This document shows, piece after piece, positions 35,189 through 43,338 of a stretch of DNA of 64,000 nt; position 1 is the first letter of the stretch; the number at the start of each line of letters is the position of its first letter. The translations under genes and the position numbers were made by a program. Origin of the DNA: Bathycorpusculum sp050108155. Lineage in GTDB: Archaea > Thermoproteota > Bathyarchaeia > Bathyarchaeales > Bathycorpusculaceae. Where the stretch lies: the NCBI GenBank assembly GCA_050108155.1, contig JBNIDR010000025.1, positions 71,247-135,246 of the forward strand. Reading direction: 5' to 3'. The notes beneath the pieces were generated by a model, which saw only the letters and a program-made list of their open reading frames with translations, searched no databases and was not told where the DNA came from.

Positions 35189-35385
35189 CAACCTACCGTC
35201 TGTTTGTGTTGAGTCGTGTTGGTTTCCTTCTCAAAGATTGGCTGCAGAGTTATATTGTCACTGACATCCATTGATAGCGCGATTACTTTCCTACCTGTTT
35301 GGTCTTCGGCGTTTGTTAGCCACGATTTAGGTATGGTGACTGCTTTGCTGTGACCCAGGTTTAGGATGCTTCTGATTATGGGCAT
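35188..35385 (-). CDS. AbrB/SpoVT-like DNA-binding protein
   Basis: 65 aa from ATG 35385 with GGAG 8 nt upstream; an in-frame GTG 35412 is weaker. The swapped-hairpin AbrB motif is visible as SILNLGHSKAVTIPKSWL. Such proteins act as dimeric regulators, often of their own promoter or as antitoxins. It is first gene of the integrase operon and divergent from the HTH gene at 35,449, so it probably controls the 63-base shared promoter region, which has repeated ATGCACG/CGTGCAT-like words. Confidence 0.8.
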   Translation of the reverse strand: MPIIRSILNLGHSKAVTIPKSWLTNAEDQTGRKVIALSMDVSDNITLQPIFEKETNTTQHKQTVG

Positions 35386-35448
35386 AATTGATTCTCCATC
35401 ATGCATGTTCACGCATAATTAGGTTTATATCCAATATTAACATTTTTT

Positions 35449-36231
35449 ATGCACGATAAAGGCATGTCTACGCACAATAAAAAAGCAAACACGAAAGTAA
35501 ACAAAAAAATGGAAAGCATACTCACACCCTTAAGATATCTTGCTCATCACAAAGAAGCATCAGTCGAGGAAATCGCTAAGGAGACTGGAAAAAACTATTC
35601 AACCATTCTAAGAACGATAACTGAACTTATCGAGAAAGGATTAGTAGATTATCATCATGAAAGAACTGCGCCCAGAGGAAAAGAGCTAAGAATTTACAGC
35701 GCAAACTTGTACGGATTAATTTTCTACTGGAACGGACACTTTTCCAGTTTAGACATAAAAGACATTGCCAAAGCACATGAGGACATGTTGCTTGTTTTCA
35801 AGAAATGGGAAAAATTCACCAAGGCAAAATGCGAACCTTACATGCTTGCTAGAATAGCTTCGGCTGTAACTGCTGAGGTTCAATTCCATAGTCAACAATA
35901 TAACATGCTCATGGTAGTAGCAGGCTTAAGAGGAGCAGACATGATTAATATTTTTCGGAAGTCGGAGGAGCCTGCCCGTAGAGCTGCTTTTGACGTAACG
36001 GCTTTAGGCTTTAATTTCATGGCTCTTCCAGTGGAGCATGTTAAGGAGTTTTTGGGCAAGCAACAATGGCAGCAGCTGGAGAAGATATGGGCTGTTGTTG
36101 AAAGCGATTATGAACTTAGAGCCAAAAGGGACGAGTTTCTTGACCGGCTTGAAAGGGATCATGTAGAAGGACTCAAAGCTATTGCAGAATGGAGAAAGTA
36201 TCTAGAGCAAGAGCAAACATCACCAAAATAG
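35449..36231 (+). CDS. Winged-helix DNA-binding protein
   Basis: 260 aa; ATGs at codons 1, 6 and 21 make the start uncertain. Residues 22-85 form a winged helix (LTPLRYLAHHKEASVEEIAKETGKNYSTILRTI, then wing with TAPRGKELRIY). The C-terminal two thirds are helical without a recognised domain. It is divergent from the integrase operon and followed by a perfect A8-TA-T8 palindrome and the inverted-repeat array, so it may be an element copy-control or initiator protein acting on that array; this is a hypothesis from position. Confidence 0.78.
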   Translation: MHDKGMSTHNKKANTKVNKKMESILTPLRYLAHHKEASVEEIAKETGKNYSTILRTITELIEKGLVDYHHERTAPRGKELRIYSANLYGLIFYWNGHFSSLDIKDIAKAHEDMLLVFKKWEKFTKAKCEPYMLARIASAVTAEVQFHSQQYNMLMVVAGLRGADMINIFRKSEEPARRAAFDVTALGFNFMALPVEHVKEFLGKQQWQQLEKIWAVVESDYELRAKRDEFLDRLERDHVEGLKAIAEWRKYLEQEQTSPK

Positions 36232-36258
36232 TCGAAACGGTTCAGCGGTAGGATGAAT

Positions 36259-36276
36259 AAAAAAAATATTTTTTTT
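36259..36276 (+). terminator. A8-TA-T8 palindrome after the HTH gene
   Basis: A perfect 18-bp palindrome 28 bases after the HTH stop codon. The T-run on the coding strand fits archaeal transcription termination. Confidence 0.6.
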
Positions 36277-36304
36277 CTTGCATGCTACCTATCTCTTCCC
36301 AGAG

Positions 36305-36554
36305 AAGAAGAAAAAACAGCTAATTTTCCACGGCAAAGCCCTTTTTTCTTCTTTCAACTTAAGAATAAAACGGTAACTTAGAAGAAGAAGAAGACAATAA
36401 CTCGCAGCCGCAACCTGTTGTCTTCTTCTTTTAGTTGAGAAGAAGAAAAAACGCTGTCGGCAAGCAGGAATTTTTTCTTCTTTCAGTTCTAGCCAACAAA
36501 TGGAATAATCGAAAGAACAACAACACGGGTGTATTTTGGTTTGTTGTTGTTCTT
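36305..36554. repeat. Array of four tandem long inverted repeats
   Basis: Four hairpin-forming units in 250 bases. H1: 36305-36316 with 36342-36353 (12 bp). H2: 36385-36397 with 36418-36430 (13 bp, AAGAAGAAGACAA). H3: 36440-36451 with 36471-36482 (12 bp). H4: 36513-36525 with 36542-36554 (13 bp, AAGAACAACAACA). Loops are 16-25 nt. All right arms end in a shared TCTTCTTTYAR block. H1/H3 and H2/H4 are 127-129 bases apart, indicating duplication of a two-hairpin unit. H2 and H4 arms differ in sequence but remain fully paired, so pairing itself appears conserved. No protein-coding reading of this stretch is convincing. Confidence 0.8.
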
Positions 36555-36608
36555 CTTTTAGGTTAGTGATTAGAAGGTTTGATGGCACGCCTTGGGCTGA
36601 CGCGCCAT

Positions 36609-36673
36609 GGTTAAGGGTTAACAGGGGTTTTTCGAGAAGGGCAGTTTGGGCTATGGCATGCCAACCCTTAACC
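36609..36673. repeat. Fifth inverted repeat near the array
   Basis: GGTTAAGGGTT (36609-36619) pairs perfectly with AACCCTTAACC (36663-36673) around a 43-nt spacer. It follows the four-hairpin array in the same non-coding stretch (36,232-36,867), which holds no other recognisable feature. Confidence 0.65.
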
Positions 36674-36867
36674 GCCCCAATATCAGCCATAACGACATAA
36701 AAGTTTATTCCCAAATTAAGGCTCACCATAGTGCCAAGCAGTTTGTCGCAAGATAATTAAGCTGTAAGCAAACAAGGAACTCCATCGGCAAAGAAAATGG
36801 CGTTGCCAACCAACATAGACCCCATACTGCTAAATCTCCTCATGGCTTTGGCTTGGCTGCTTGTTGA

Positions 36868-38271
36868 TTATTTGTAAGCAAAGAGATTGAGGTCTCCTGC
36901 CACAAAGACCTCGTTATCGCCTGCAACTGGTGCAAGAACATAATGGTCGAAGTGTTGATTTCCCTGGAGAACGCCTGTTGATTGATCAAGAGTCAAGAGG
37001 TCACTACCGGAAGTTAAGAAAACTTTGTTGTTAAGCAAGGTTAGACCAATTTCTTTGGCTGGACCAACGCTTGAAGAAATTGAAACGTTTTGTGCGATTG
37101 GAGTTTTCCATAATATGTCGCCATTCGCTAAATCAAAACTGAATATCATTCCTTTGTATTGGTCTGTTCCACCCCAGCCGGTCTGCGCAAAGGTGAAAGC
37201 CCAAAATGCACTGTTAGTTTGTTTATCAATTTGCACTGATGAAACTGTAGGTGTCAATGGGTAATGTACATCTTGGCCCGGAATGGTCTCTTTACCGTTT
37301 TGGTCGGTAGCTTGGGTTTTCCAAGCCACAGTGCCATCGGCTAGATTTAAGGCATAAAAGTTTCCATCATAAGCCCCAAATAGAACTAAGCCGTTATACT
37401 CTGTTGGTTGATAGATTCTTGAGTTTACATCAAAACGCCAGACAGTATGTCCTGTTAATGCGTTAACGCAGAGCATAATTTTTCCTTCATCTGTGATACC
37501 GTTTGGATTGTAATTCCAAAGAATTACTCTGTCTCCAACAATAACTGCAGGGTCGCTTGCATCACCGTCAACTCGCCAAATAATGCTTCCATTGTTTGGA
37601 TTGAAACGAGTTGTATGTCGAACAAAAACCGGGTTAATGTCTATCGGCGAGTAACTTGCATTGCCAAGCGTTATTAAACCTGATTCGCCAGATTCCCAAA
37701 ACATTTCCCCGTTTGTTATGTTAAAGACAGCCCAACCGTTTTGGGAAACAAAAATGCGTCCGTCAGAAATAAAAAACTGCTGAGGAGACTGCTTCCAGCC
37801 CCAAGAAGTGGAGGCAGGCGCTTTGAAACTAAGCGGTAGCAACTCGCCTGAGCTCTCACTCAACGTAACCACTTCGCCACCTGCTACCCCGACGTACACT
37901 ACTCCATTCGAAACGGCAATTGGGTGACCATTTGAAGTCCAACCTCCAACAGTTGCAGTCCAAATAACATTGCCACTTGAGGCATCAAGGCATTGCACAT
38001 TACCCGGGTTGTCCGTAACAAATACTTTCTCATTATCAAATGCTAATGCTGTAGCAAAGTTGTCGAGATTATACTTCCAATTAGTGCTGGATGGGCTTAG
38101 TGGAAATGATTGTTGGGGAGATGCTAGTAGAATATATGAAACAATCAGTGACAAGGCAATTATAATTGCGAGGATAGAGACGGTGAGTTTCTTTCTCATT
38201 GACCATCCGTTTGGAATGTTACCGATATTCATATAATGTTTACGCAATTTAGATTCTTTGAGCCTTTCCAT
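36868..38271 (-). CDS. Membrane-anchored PQQ-like beta-propeller protein
   Basis: 467 aa. An N-terminal cytoplasmic stretch is followed by one membrane helix (about residues 29-49) and an extracytoplasmic propeller. Repeats of the PQQ type are evident: VQCLDASSGNVIWTATVGG, FNITNGEMFWESG, LCVNALTGHTVWRFDV, YALNLADGTVAWKT, FSFDLANGDILWKTP and LTLDQSTGVLQ. Residues needed for binding real pyrroloquinoline quinone cannot be confirmed. Such propellers in archaeal surface proteins probably bind partners or ligands. It is transcribed towards the hairpin array. Confidence 0.85.
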   Translation of the reverse strand: MERLKESKLRKHYMNIGNIPNGWSMRKKLTVSILAIIIALSLIVSYILLASPQQSFPLSPSSTNWKYNLDNFATALAFDNEKVFVTDNPGNVQCLDASSGNVIWTATVGGWTSNGHPIAVSNGVVYVGVAGGEVVTLSESSGELLPLSFKAPASTSWGWKQSPQQFFISDGRIFVSQNGWAVFNITNGEMFWESGESGLITLGNASYSPIDINPVFVRHTTRFNPNNGSIIWRVDGDASDPAVIVGDRVILWNYNPNGITDEGKIMLCVNALTGHTVWRFDVNSRIYQPTEYNGLVLFGAYDGNFYALNLADGTVAWKTQATDQNGKETIPGQDVHYPLTPTVSSVQIDKQTNSAFWAFTFAQTGWGGTDQYKGMIFSFDLANGDILWKTPIAQNVSISSSVGPAKEIGLTLLNNKVFLTSGSDLLTLDQSTGVLQGNQHFDHYVLAPVAGDNEVFVAGDLNLFAYK

Positions 38272-38429
38272 AGCTTCAGAGCAGATTTAGCAGCGATAGA
38301 TCGGTAGAACAATAACTAGTGATAATTTGTGTGTTGTTATACTTTCATGTCAGTACAGCCTGAACTACTAGATGCTAAAGGTGCTTAAAGGTCATAAACG
38401 CTATAAATCTTAATAGATAAAATAAACGT

Positions 38430-38900
38430 ATGGATGAGCCAATACCCTTATTGAGCCTCAATCAAAATACGTTAAAATCTGAGACGCTCAAACGCATTTC
38501 TCGTGCGTTAAAGAGGAAAAATATACCGCATGTCTTGATAGTGAACCCTGATAGGTTTTGGTCGTATCATCGCTACTTAATTGAAGTGTTCTCAAATGAG
38601 GAGCCTGAACCTTTTCCACGGTATTATTTTAACCGTGCCTTTTGCAGGACCAAGCATCAGACGATGATTCACGACATTGCATGTAGAGAAAGATTGGACA
38701 TTGCAATTAAGGGCACTGTTGAAGTTATGGTTAAAGGTCAAGTGCGAAATGGGGCTAACAGGATTTGTTTCTCTGAGGGTCAAGCAAGGGTTGATGAGAT
38801 ACGCAACTTTTATGTATGGGACTACGGCAAAGGCGATTCTGCCATACGCATAGACGCATACATTGACCCATACAGGCGCAAATCCAATCAAGCAAAATAA
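38430..38900 (+). CDS. Hypothetical soluble protein
   Basis: 156 aa. ATG 38430 lies about 26 bases after the TATA-like GCTATAAATC, implying a leaderless transcript. Rich in Arg, Tyr, His and Asp, no signal or membrane segment. The N-terminal half (SRALKRKNIPHVLIVNPDRFWSY) looks like an alpha/beta fold and the C-terminal half beta-rich. I do not recognise it. Convergence of charged and aromatic residues suggests nucleic-acid contact, but no catalytic motif is evident. Confidence 0.65.
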   Translation: MDEPIPLLSLNQNTLKSETLKRISRALKRKNIPHVLIVNPDRFWSYHRYLIEVFSNEEPEPFPRYYFNRAFCRTKHQTMIHDIACRERLDIAIKGTVEVMVKGQVRNGANRICFSEGQARVDEIRNFYVWDYGKGDSAIRIDAYIDPYRRKSNQAK

Positions 38901-39098
38901 GCACCTTTGAGGCTTGGGTTAGTTTCTTAATAGCTTATCGAGAAACAGTTCCAGTCTCTTCAAGAGCATTAGACAGTGGCAACATGCTGCAATTTAGCTC
39001 GTAACAGCTTTAAGCCCATTTCGCTTGCAGTTGCGTAAATTAAATAAGCCCTCACGCGTACAATCCAAGAAAAACATCAAGCTATAGTTGACCAAATA

Positions 39099-40682
39099 AT
39101 GAAAAAAGCAACAGCATTTTCAGCAGCCGCAGTGCTCTTAATCATAGTTATGGCAGCCATGTTTGCAACTAGTAACCCCCGTACGGTAAAAGCTCAAGAA
39201 AATCAGCCATTCCATGTTGGAGTAACCTTTGGCGGAGACAACAGCGCCGACGCGAAAATGCTCATTGACAGAGTTAAAGATTACACTAACCTTTTTGTGA
39301 TAGCATCAGGTCAATTGCAGGACAATGTTACTGAATTGGAGAAAACGTGCGATTACGCTGTCAACTCAGGATTAGACATTATCGTTTACTTTAGTTCTTA
39401 TGAATCCAAAAGAAACGCAACCGCCACCTTCATCGATGCTGCACAGCAACGCTGGGGTAGCCGCTTCTTAGGGATATACTACAGTGATGAGCCAGGGGGA
39501 AGAATGCTTGATTTTGGGATGGGACTCTACAACGCAAGCAGTGGAGAACACCTCACTAAGCAAACTGGCTATTATTCAGTCAACCAAAACGCTGAGGGGG
39601 TTTACACCTCCATCACTTATTACTATAATTCTCGTAATTACCAGTCTCTGGGAACAATCGGTAAGAGTGTGTGGAGTAACAGCGAACCCGACAATATCTT
39701 CACGACTTTTTATCCGAACGGAACCATCATGTGGTATACCTCAAGTGGAAAGGGTCCAATCTTTTATCAACCAAACGGAACTGTGACGGATTTTCATGGC
39801 AATCCAGTTACCGATGCAGGTGACATCTCCCAGTTTGAACTCTACTCTGAGCTTTGGGACTCTCGACCGATCAAAGAGTATACCGATGCTGCAAATTATT
39901 ATGTGGCTACCCAACAGGATACCTTAGGTTCCCTTCGTAACCAATCATCTACTGAACTTTTCACTTCTGACTATGGTCTTTACTGGTGGGATTACAAAGG
40001 TGGCTATGACACAGTTTTTGCCGAGTTAGGCTGGAACAACACGGCTGCTCAAGAAATTGGTTTAGTGCGTGGTGCGGCCAACTTACAGGGCAAAGATTGG
40101 GGAACGATTATTACTTGGACATACACTCAGCCGCCATATTTGACAAGCGGAGATGAGATATATGACCAAATGCGCCTGTCTTATGAATCCGGAGCTCAAT
40201 ATGTTATAGTTTTCAATTATGCTGAAAACATGACTGATTCCTATGGTACACTGCAGAATGAGCATTTTCAAGCTCTCCAGCGCTTCTGGGACGATGTAGT
40301 GCAAAATAGCAGTGTTGCACATGGAGGGATTAAGGCTGAGGCAGCTTTGGTTTTACCCGCCAATTATGGCTGGGGCATGCGGCACTTAAACGACACTATC
40401 TGGGGCTTATGGGATGCAGACAATACTTCAATCCAAATTTGGACACAACTCCAAAGTAAACTGGAACAGTACGGCTCGAAACTAGACATAGTCTATGAGG
40501 ATCCAGCTTACCCTGTTACTGGAAAGTACAGCCAAGTATTCTACTGGAACCAATCAGGCGAACCGTTCATAACTCCACTTATAATCGGACTATCAATTGC
40601 AGTCGCAATTATAGCCGTGGCCACTATAATAGTCCTCAGGAACAAAAGGGGAAAGTCCTCTTCAGCGGTAACTAAAACTTAG
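39099..40682 (+). CDS. Secreted, C-terminally anchored glycoside-hydrolase-like protein (large paralogue)
   Basis: 527 aa: signal peptide (residues 1-32), ectodomain, membrane helix near 492-513 and basic tail. The core matches the protein at 46,699: GVTFGGDNSADAKMLIDRVK, LGIYYSDEPGG, FTSDYGLYWWDYKGGYDTVFAELGW, GAANLQGKDWG, YDQMRLSYESGAQYVIVFNY and the ending LDIVYEDPAYP. Alternating strands and helices with acidic residues (DEPGG, AELGW) fit a TIM-barrel sugar hydrolase, but no known GH family is assigned. An insertion of about 100 residues (roughly 145-255), absent from the paralogue, is Asn/Tyr-rich. Confidence 0.72.
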   Translation: MKKATAFSAAAVLLIIVMAAMFATSNPRTVKAQENQPFHVGVTFGGDNSADAKMLIDRVKDYTNLFVIASGQLQDNVTELEKTCDYAVNSGLDIIVYFSSYESKRNATATFIDAAQQRWGSRFLGIYYSDEPGGRMLDFGMGLYNASSGEHLTKQTGYYSVNQNAEGVYTSITYYYNSRNYQSLGTIGKSVWSNSEPDNIFTTFYPNGTIMWYTSSGKGPIFYQPNGTVTDFHGNPVTDAGDISQFELYSELWDSRPIKEYTDAANYYVATQQDTLGSLRNQSSTELFTSDYGLYWWDYKGGYDTVFAELGWNNTAAQEIGLVRGAANLQGKDWGTIITWTYTQPPYLTSGDEIYDQMRLSYESGAQYVIVFNYAENMTDSYGTLQNEHFQALQRFWDDVVQNSSVAHGGIKAEAALVLPANYGWGMRHLNDTIWGLWDADNTSIQIWTQLQSKLEQYGSKLDIVYEDPAYPVTGKYSQVFYWNQSGEPFITPLIIGLSIAVAIIAVATIIVLRNKRGKSSSAVTKT

Positions 40683-40702
40683 GCTTAGCAACAGCAGAAG
40701 GC

Positions 40703-41200
40703 TTACAATACATCTAAAACCGCATATTCGACTTCTTTTCTAAATGGCTTAAGTGCCCTTAACAATCCCTTATCTAACGTTGCAACAAAGACCTTTTCCT
40801 TAGATTCATTATAGAGCTGCACGACGAGTGCTACTATTTCGGGGTCGCCCTTCTTTACTTCATATTCTAGCGTGGCATCCAGCTTGCTCAGGTGCTTCCT
40901 AACATTATCGATGATTTTTGAGTACCGCCTGTAATCCACCGCTTTAACTTCTACGAGTCCTTGCTCCATAGCAACCTTAATCCTTTTAACAGAATCCGCA
41001 ATTTTGTTTGCTAACTCTGGAGCGGTCTCCCTAATTTCTTTAGCAAACTCTTCTGGCTCATCAACAAGTTCCTGCACAATTGCTTTAGGAATCACAACGC
41101 GATAGTTTTCCTTCCTTTTCTGTTGCAAGAAATCTTCCAATTCGCCTTTCCGATCATAGAATATCAGAACTGACGAGTCTACCACAAGATAATTAGGCAT
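40703..41200 (-). CDS. PIN-domain ribonuclease, probable toxin
   Basis: 165 aa from ATG 41200, which overlaps the HTH gene's stop by 8 bases. Acidic residues of the PIN active site are present: D in LVVDSSVL, E in IVQELVDEP, D in KGDPEIVAL and D in ATLDKGL. It is typical of VapC-like or related archaeal PIN nucleases that cleave RNA. Coupling behind a regulator whose C-terminus resembles a UPF0175 antitoxin suggests a toxin-antitoxin pair stabilising the element. Confidence 0.82.
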   Translation of the reverse strand: MPNYLVVDSSVLIFYDRKGELEDFLQQKRKENYRVVIPKAIVQELVDEPEEFAKEIRETAPELANKIADSVKRIKVAMEQGLVEVKAVDYRRYSKIIDNVRKHLSKLDATLEYEVKKGDPEIVALVVQLYNESKEKVFVATLDKGLLRALKPFRKEVEYAVLDVL

Positions 41201-41651
41201 TAAGTGCGCCTGCTTCGTCGAGCAGTGAGATAAACTCATAGTAGGTTATGCCCAGAGTGGCGGCGGCTTGTCTGTAGGTCATTTTTCCAGCTTTCGCCTT
41301 AGCCGCAACATCGTTAAATCTCTGCATGCCTTCATCCCCAAATCTGCCCCTGTAAAATTCGGTCATTGTTTGTTCTTCGAATGCTTCCATGAGCTTCTGC
41401 GGCGAAACCTCAAGCTTAAAGTCACCAGCAAAATATACCCTCGTGTTGCCCTTTGCTTGGCTTTCTACTGCTCTTGCAGCTTCAAGCTCCCTTAGGTATT
41501 TGTAGACGGTTGGTAGGGGATAGCCTAAATGTTTCCCAATGCCTTCTGCAGTCTCGCCTCTGTGCTTGGCAAGATGAGCGATTATCTTTGCCTTGTTTGG
41601 ATTCCCTATCGCTCTTAGTAATGAAACTGTTTTTTCAACCATAAGGGTCAT
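41193..41651 (-). CDS. Composite HTH protein: ArsR-like domain plus UPF0175-like tail, probable antitoxin
   Basis: 152 aa. An N-terminal winged helix (AIGNPNKAKIIAHLAKHRGE, LPTVYKYLRELEAARAV) is joined to a C-terminal helical domain with KMTYRQAAATLGITYYEFISLLDEAG, the hallmark of UPF0175 antitoxins usually paired with PIN toxins. The gene precedes and overlaps the PIN gene. A TATA-like TTTATAG/TATATATTTTA region lies just upstream on the minus strand. It probably neutralises the PIN protein and represses the operon. Confidence 0.8.
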   Translation of the reverse strand: MTLMVEKTVSLLRAIGNPNKAKIIAHLAKHRGETAEGIGKHLGYPLPTVYKYLRELEAARAVESQAKGNTRVYFAGDFKLEVSPQKLMEAFEEQTMTEFYRGRFGDEGMQRFNDVAAKAKAGKMTYRQAAATLGITYYEFISLLDEAGALNA

Positions 41652-41735
41652 TTAATAAAATATATAATGCCAACTATAAATGCTTCGCAATATCCCCATA
41701 ACTTTAACCTGAAGCCGGCAGCTTAAAGTTGGCTA

Positions 41736-42224
41736 TCAGGCAACATTGTCGGGGTTGGGGATTGCAAACACCCTGTTGTTCCATCCAAAAGAAAATAATA
41801 TGATTTTCCTGTTCTTCTTTTCCCAAAAGCTAATCAAAATGATTCTAATGATGAATAATGTAAAAAGTGCTGAAATGGTAAATACAACAAGACTGTTAGC
41901 TAAATCCATAAGCCCATAGTACATTGTAAAGAAGGCAAACGCAAGAAATATTGCAAGCCCAGAAAACATTGCATAGTATATACGCTTGGTTCCGAGTCCT
42001 TGAAATTCATTCTTTTGATTAAGAAGGTTTAGTTGTTCTTTAGTATACCAACGGCCTGCAAATAAGCCGAACGCTAAGCCAATAAACATCGCTATAACTA
42101 CAACGGTTAATGAAACTGGATTGACATAGCTAAAAATCGGTATATCAATAATTAGGAACACAGTCCCTAAGTAGATTAAGCTAATTAGAATGAGCCCTGC
42201 AAGTGTTGCGTCAAACGCTCTCAT
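41736..42224 (-). CDS. Four-helix membrane protein, unknown
   Basis: 162 aa. Two membrane helices at residues 8-28 and 36-56, a basic/Gln-rich cytoplasmic loop (KEQLNLLNQKNEFQGLGTKR), then two more near 85-132 and a basic tail. ATG 42224. No domain recognised. It is transcribed in the same direction as the flanking HTH genes. Confidence 0.6.
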   Translation of the reverse strand: MRAFDATLAGLILISLIYLGTVFLIIDIPIFSYVNPVSLTVVVIAMFIGLAFGLFAGRWYTKEQLNLLNQKNEFQGLGTKRIYYAMFSGLAIFLAFAFFTMYYGLMDLANSLVVFTISALFTLFIIRIILISFWEKKNRKIILFSFGWNNRVFAIPNPDNVA

Positions 42225-42342
42225 TACGATTCCTAAGACTGCTATCGAGACACATATAATTTACGTTTTGTTAATGGTCTCTTACATGCACCTATAAATG
42301 ATCTGCATTATCTATTTAGCTTACAGGTAATCAGAAAACTAG

Positions 42343-42765
42343 TTACAGGTTTCCTCTTATCCAAGTTTTGGCTGTTTCGTAGCAAAGGAAAAAAGCAAGT
42401 ATCCCTGTTACAACTAACGAGAAAACGTATTCTCGGTATAGAAAAGACGGCTTTATGACCGTCAACTCTATGGCCAAGGCTGCGATTGCAAATATTGCGT
42501 AGAAGAAGTATCTCGGAATTAGGAACCGACTGATTTTTATGCTGTTTTCTAAGAGAAATTTGTTAACTGTGTAGCCGCCAAGCTCCTTTTTTAGAAGCCC
42601 AGCGTCTTCCAATTTAGTTAGATGGTATACTGCTACTGAGGAGCTGCTTAGGTTTAGTGCTCTTTGAAGCTCTCGTGTTCCTACTGGCTTGTTGCTTTTG
42701 AGTAGAAAGCGGTATACATCAAGGGTTTTTCCTCTCAGCACTTCTTTGGACTCATCGATAGCCAA
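42343..42765 (-). CDS. Membrane-associated winged-helix protein
   Basis: 140 aa, TTG start. Residues 10-65 form a winged helix (VYRFLLKSNKPVGTRELQRALNL, SSSSVAVYHLTKLEDAGLLKKE), followed by two membrane helices near 83-102 and 110-130. The design mirrors the host protein at 22,920 but with fewer helices. It could bind DNA from the membrane. Target unknown. Confidence 0.75.
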   Translation of the reverse strand: MAIDESKEVLRGKTLDVYRFLLKSNKPVGTRELQRALNLSSSSVAVYHLTKLEDAGLLKKELGGYTVNKFLLENSIKISRFLIPRYFFYAIFAIAALAIELTVIKPSFLYREYVFSLVVTGILAFFLCYETAKTWIRGNL

Positions 42766-42929
42766 AGTTACTTCACGCTTAAAGAGAACATACTTTATGG
42801 AATTTAAGAGCTACCATAAAAAATCGGTTATTTAACCGTTCGAAATTTAGAACACTAACAGGCAAAATATAGCATTAAATAACAGATAGCAGTTTTTAAA
42901 GAGGTAAACAGCGGATTAGGTTTGAGGTT

Positions 42930-43238
42930 ATGAGCCTGTTTAAGAAGAAAATGCTGATTACACCCATTCTTGCAGTCACATTAGCCCTTTTGCTGGCAGG
43001 TTCGGTAAGTTTTTTGCCTCAAAACCCTTCGCAAAACCAACCACTGCCTGAGCCCACGTCATATGACAAGGCCCCTCTTCCCTTACCAACCTCGCCACCT
43101 GTAGCACAGGCAATGGCACCATTAAACGGTAATTTAGTGTCGATTCTCTTTTCTGTTGCCGCTGTAGTAGTCGGGATAGTTGTTGCTTGCTTGTTGTTTT
43201 CAGAAAGAAAACTCAAAAAAGAACTACACGAAAGATAG
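42930..43238 (+). CDS. Small two-helix surface protein with Pro-rich loop
   Basis: 102 aa. N-terminal hydrophobic segment (residues 8-28) with basic flank, a Pro/Gln/Ser-rich extracytoplasmic loop, a second helix near 70-90 and a charged tail (SERKLKKELHER). GAGGT lies directly before ATG 42930. No family. It begins a rightward run of membrane-protein genes. Confidence 0.6.
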   Translation: MSLFKKKMLITPILAVTLALLLAGSVSFLPQNPSQNQPLPEPTSYDKAPLPLPTSPPVAQAMAPLNGNLVSILFSVAAVVVGIVVACLLFSERKLKKELHER

Positions 43239-43338
43239 GCTTGGGTGTGTGCTAAAATAAGAACACTTCGTTCTAAAGCATCGTATTAAGTACCGCTCTA
43301 CCCTTGATTTATTCATATATGCAGGGGAGTAAAAGCAA

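Noticed and set aside
36305..36554. CRISPR array interpretation of the tandem repeats
   Set aside because: Repeats are inverted, not direct, units are not of constant sequence, spacers are not of even length and no cas gene is present.
36289..36729. 146-codon minus-strand frame over the hairpin array
   Set aside because: Its product is Phe/Lys/Glu homopolymeric stretches created by the purine-rich repeat arms; the inverted repeats explain the sequence better.
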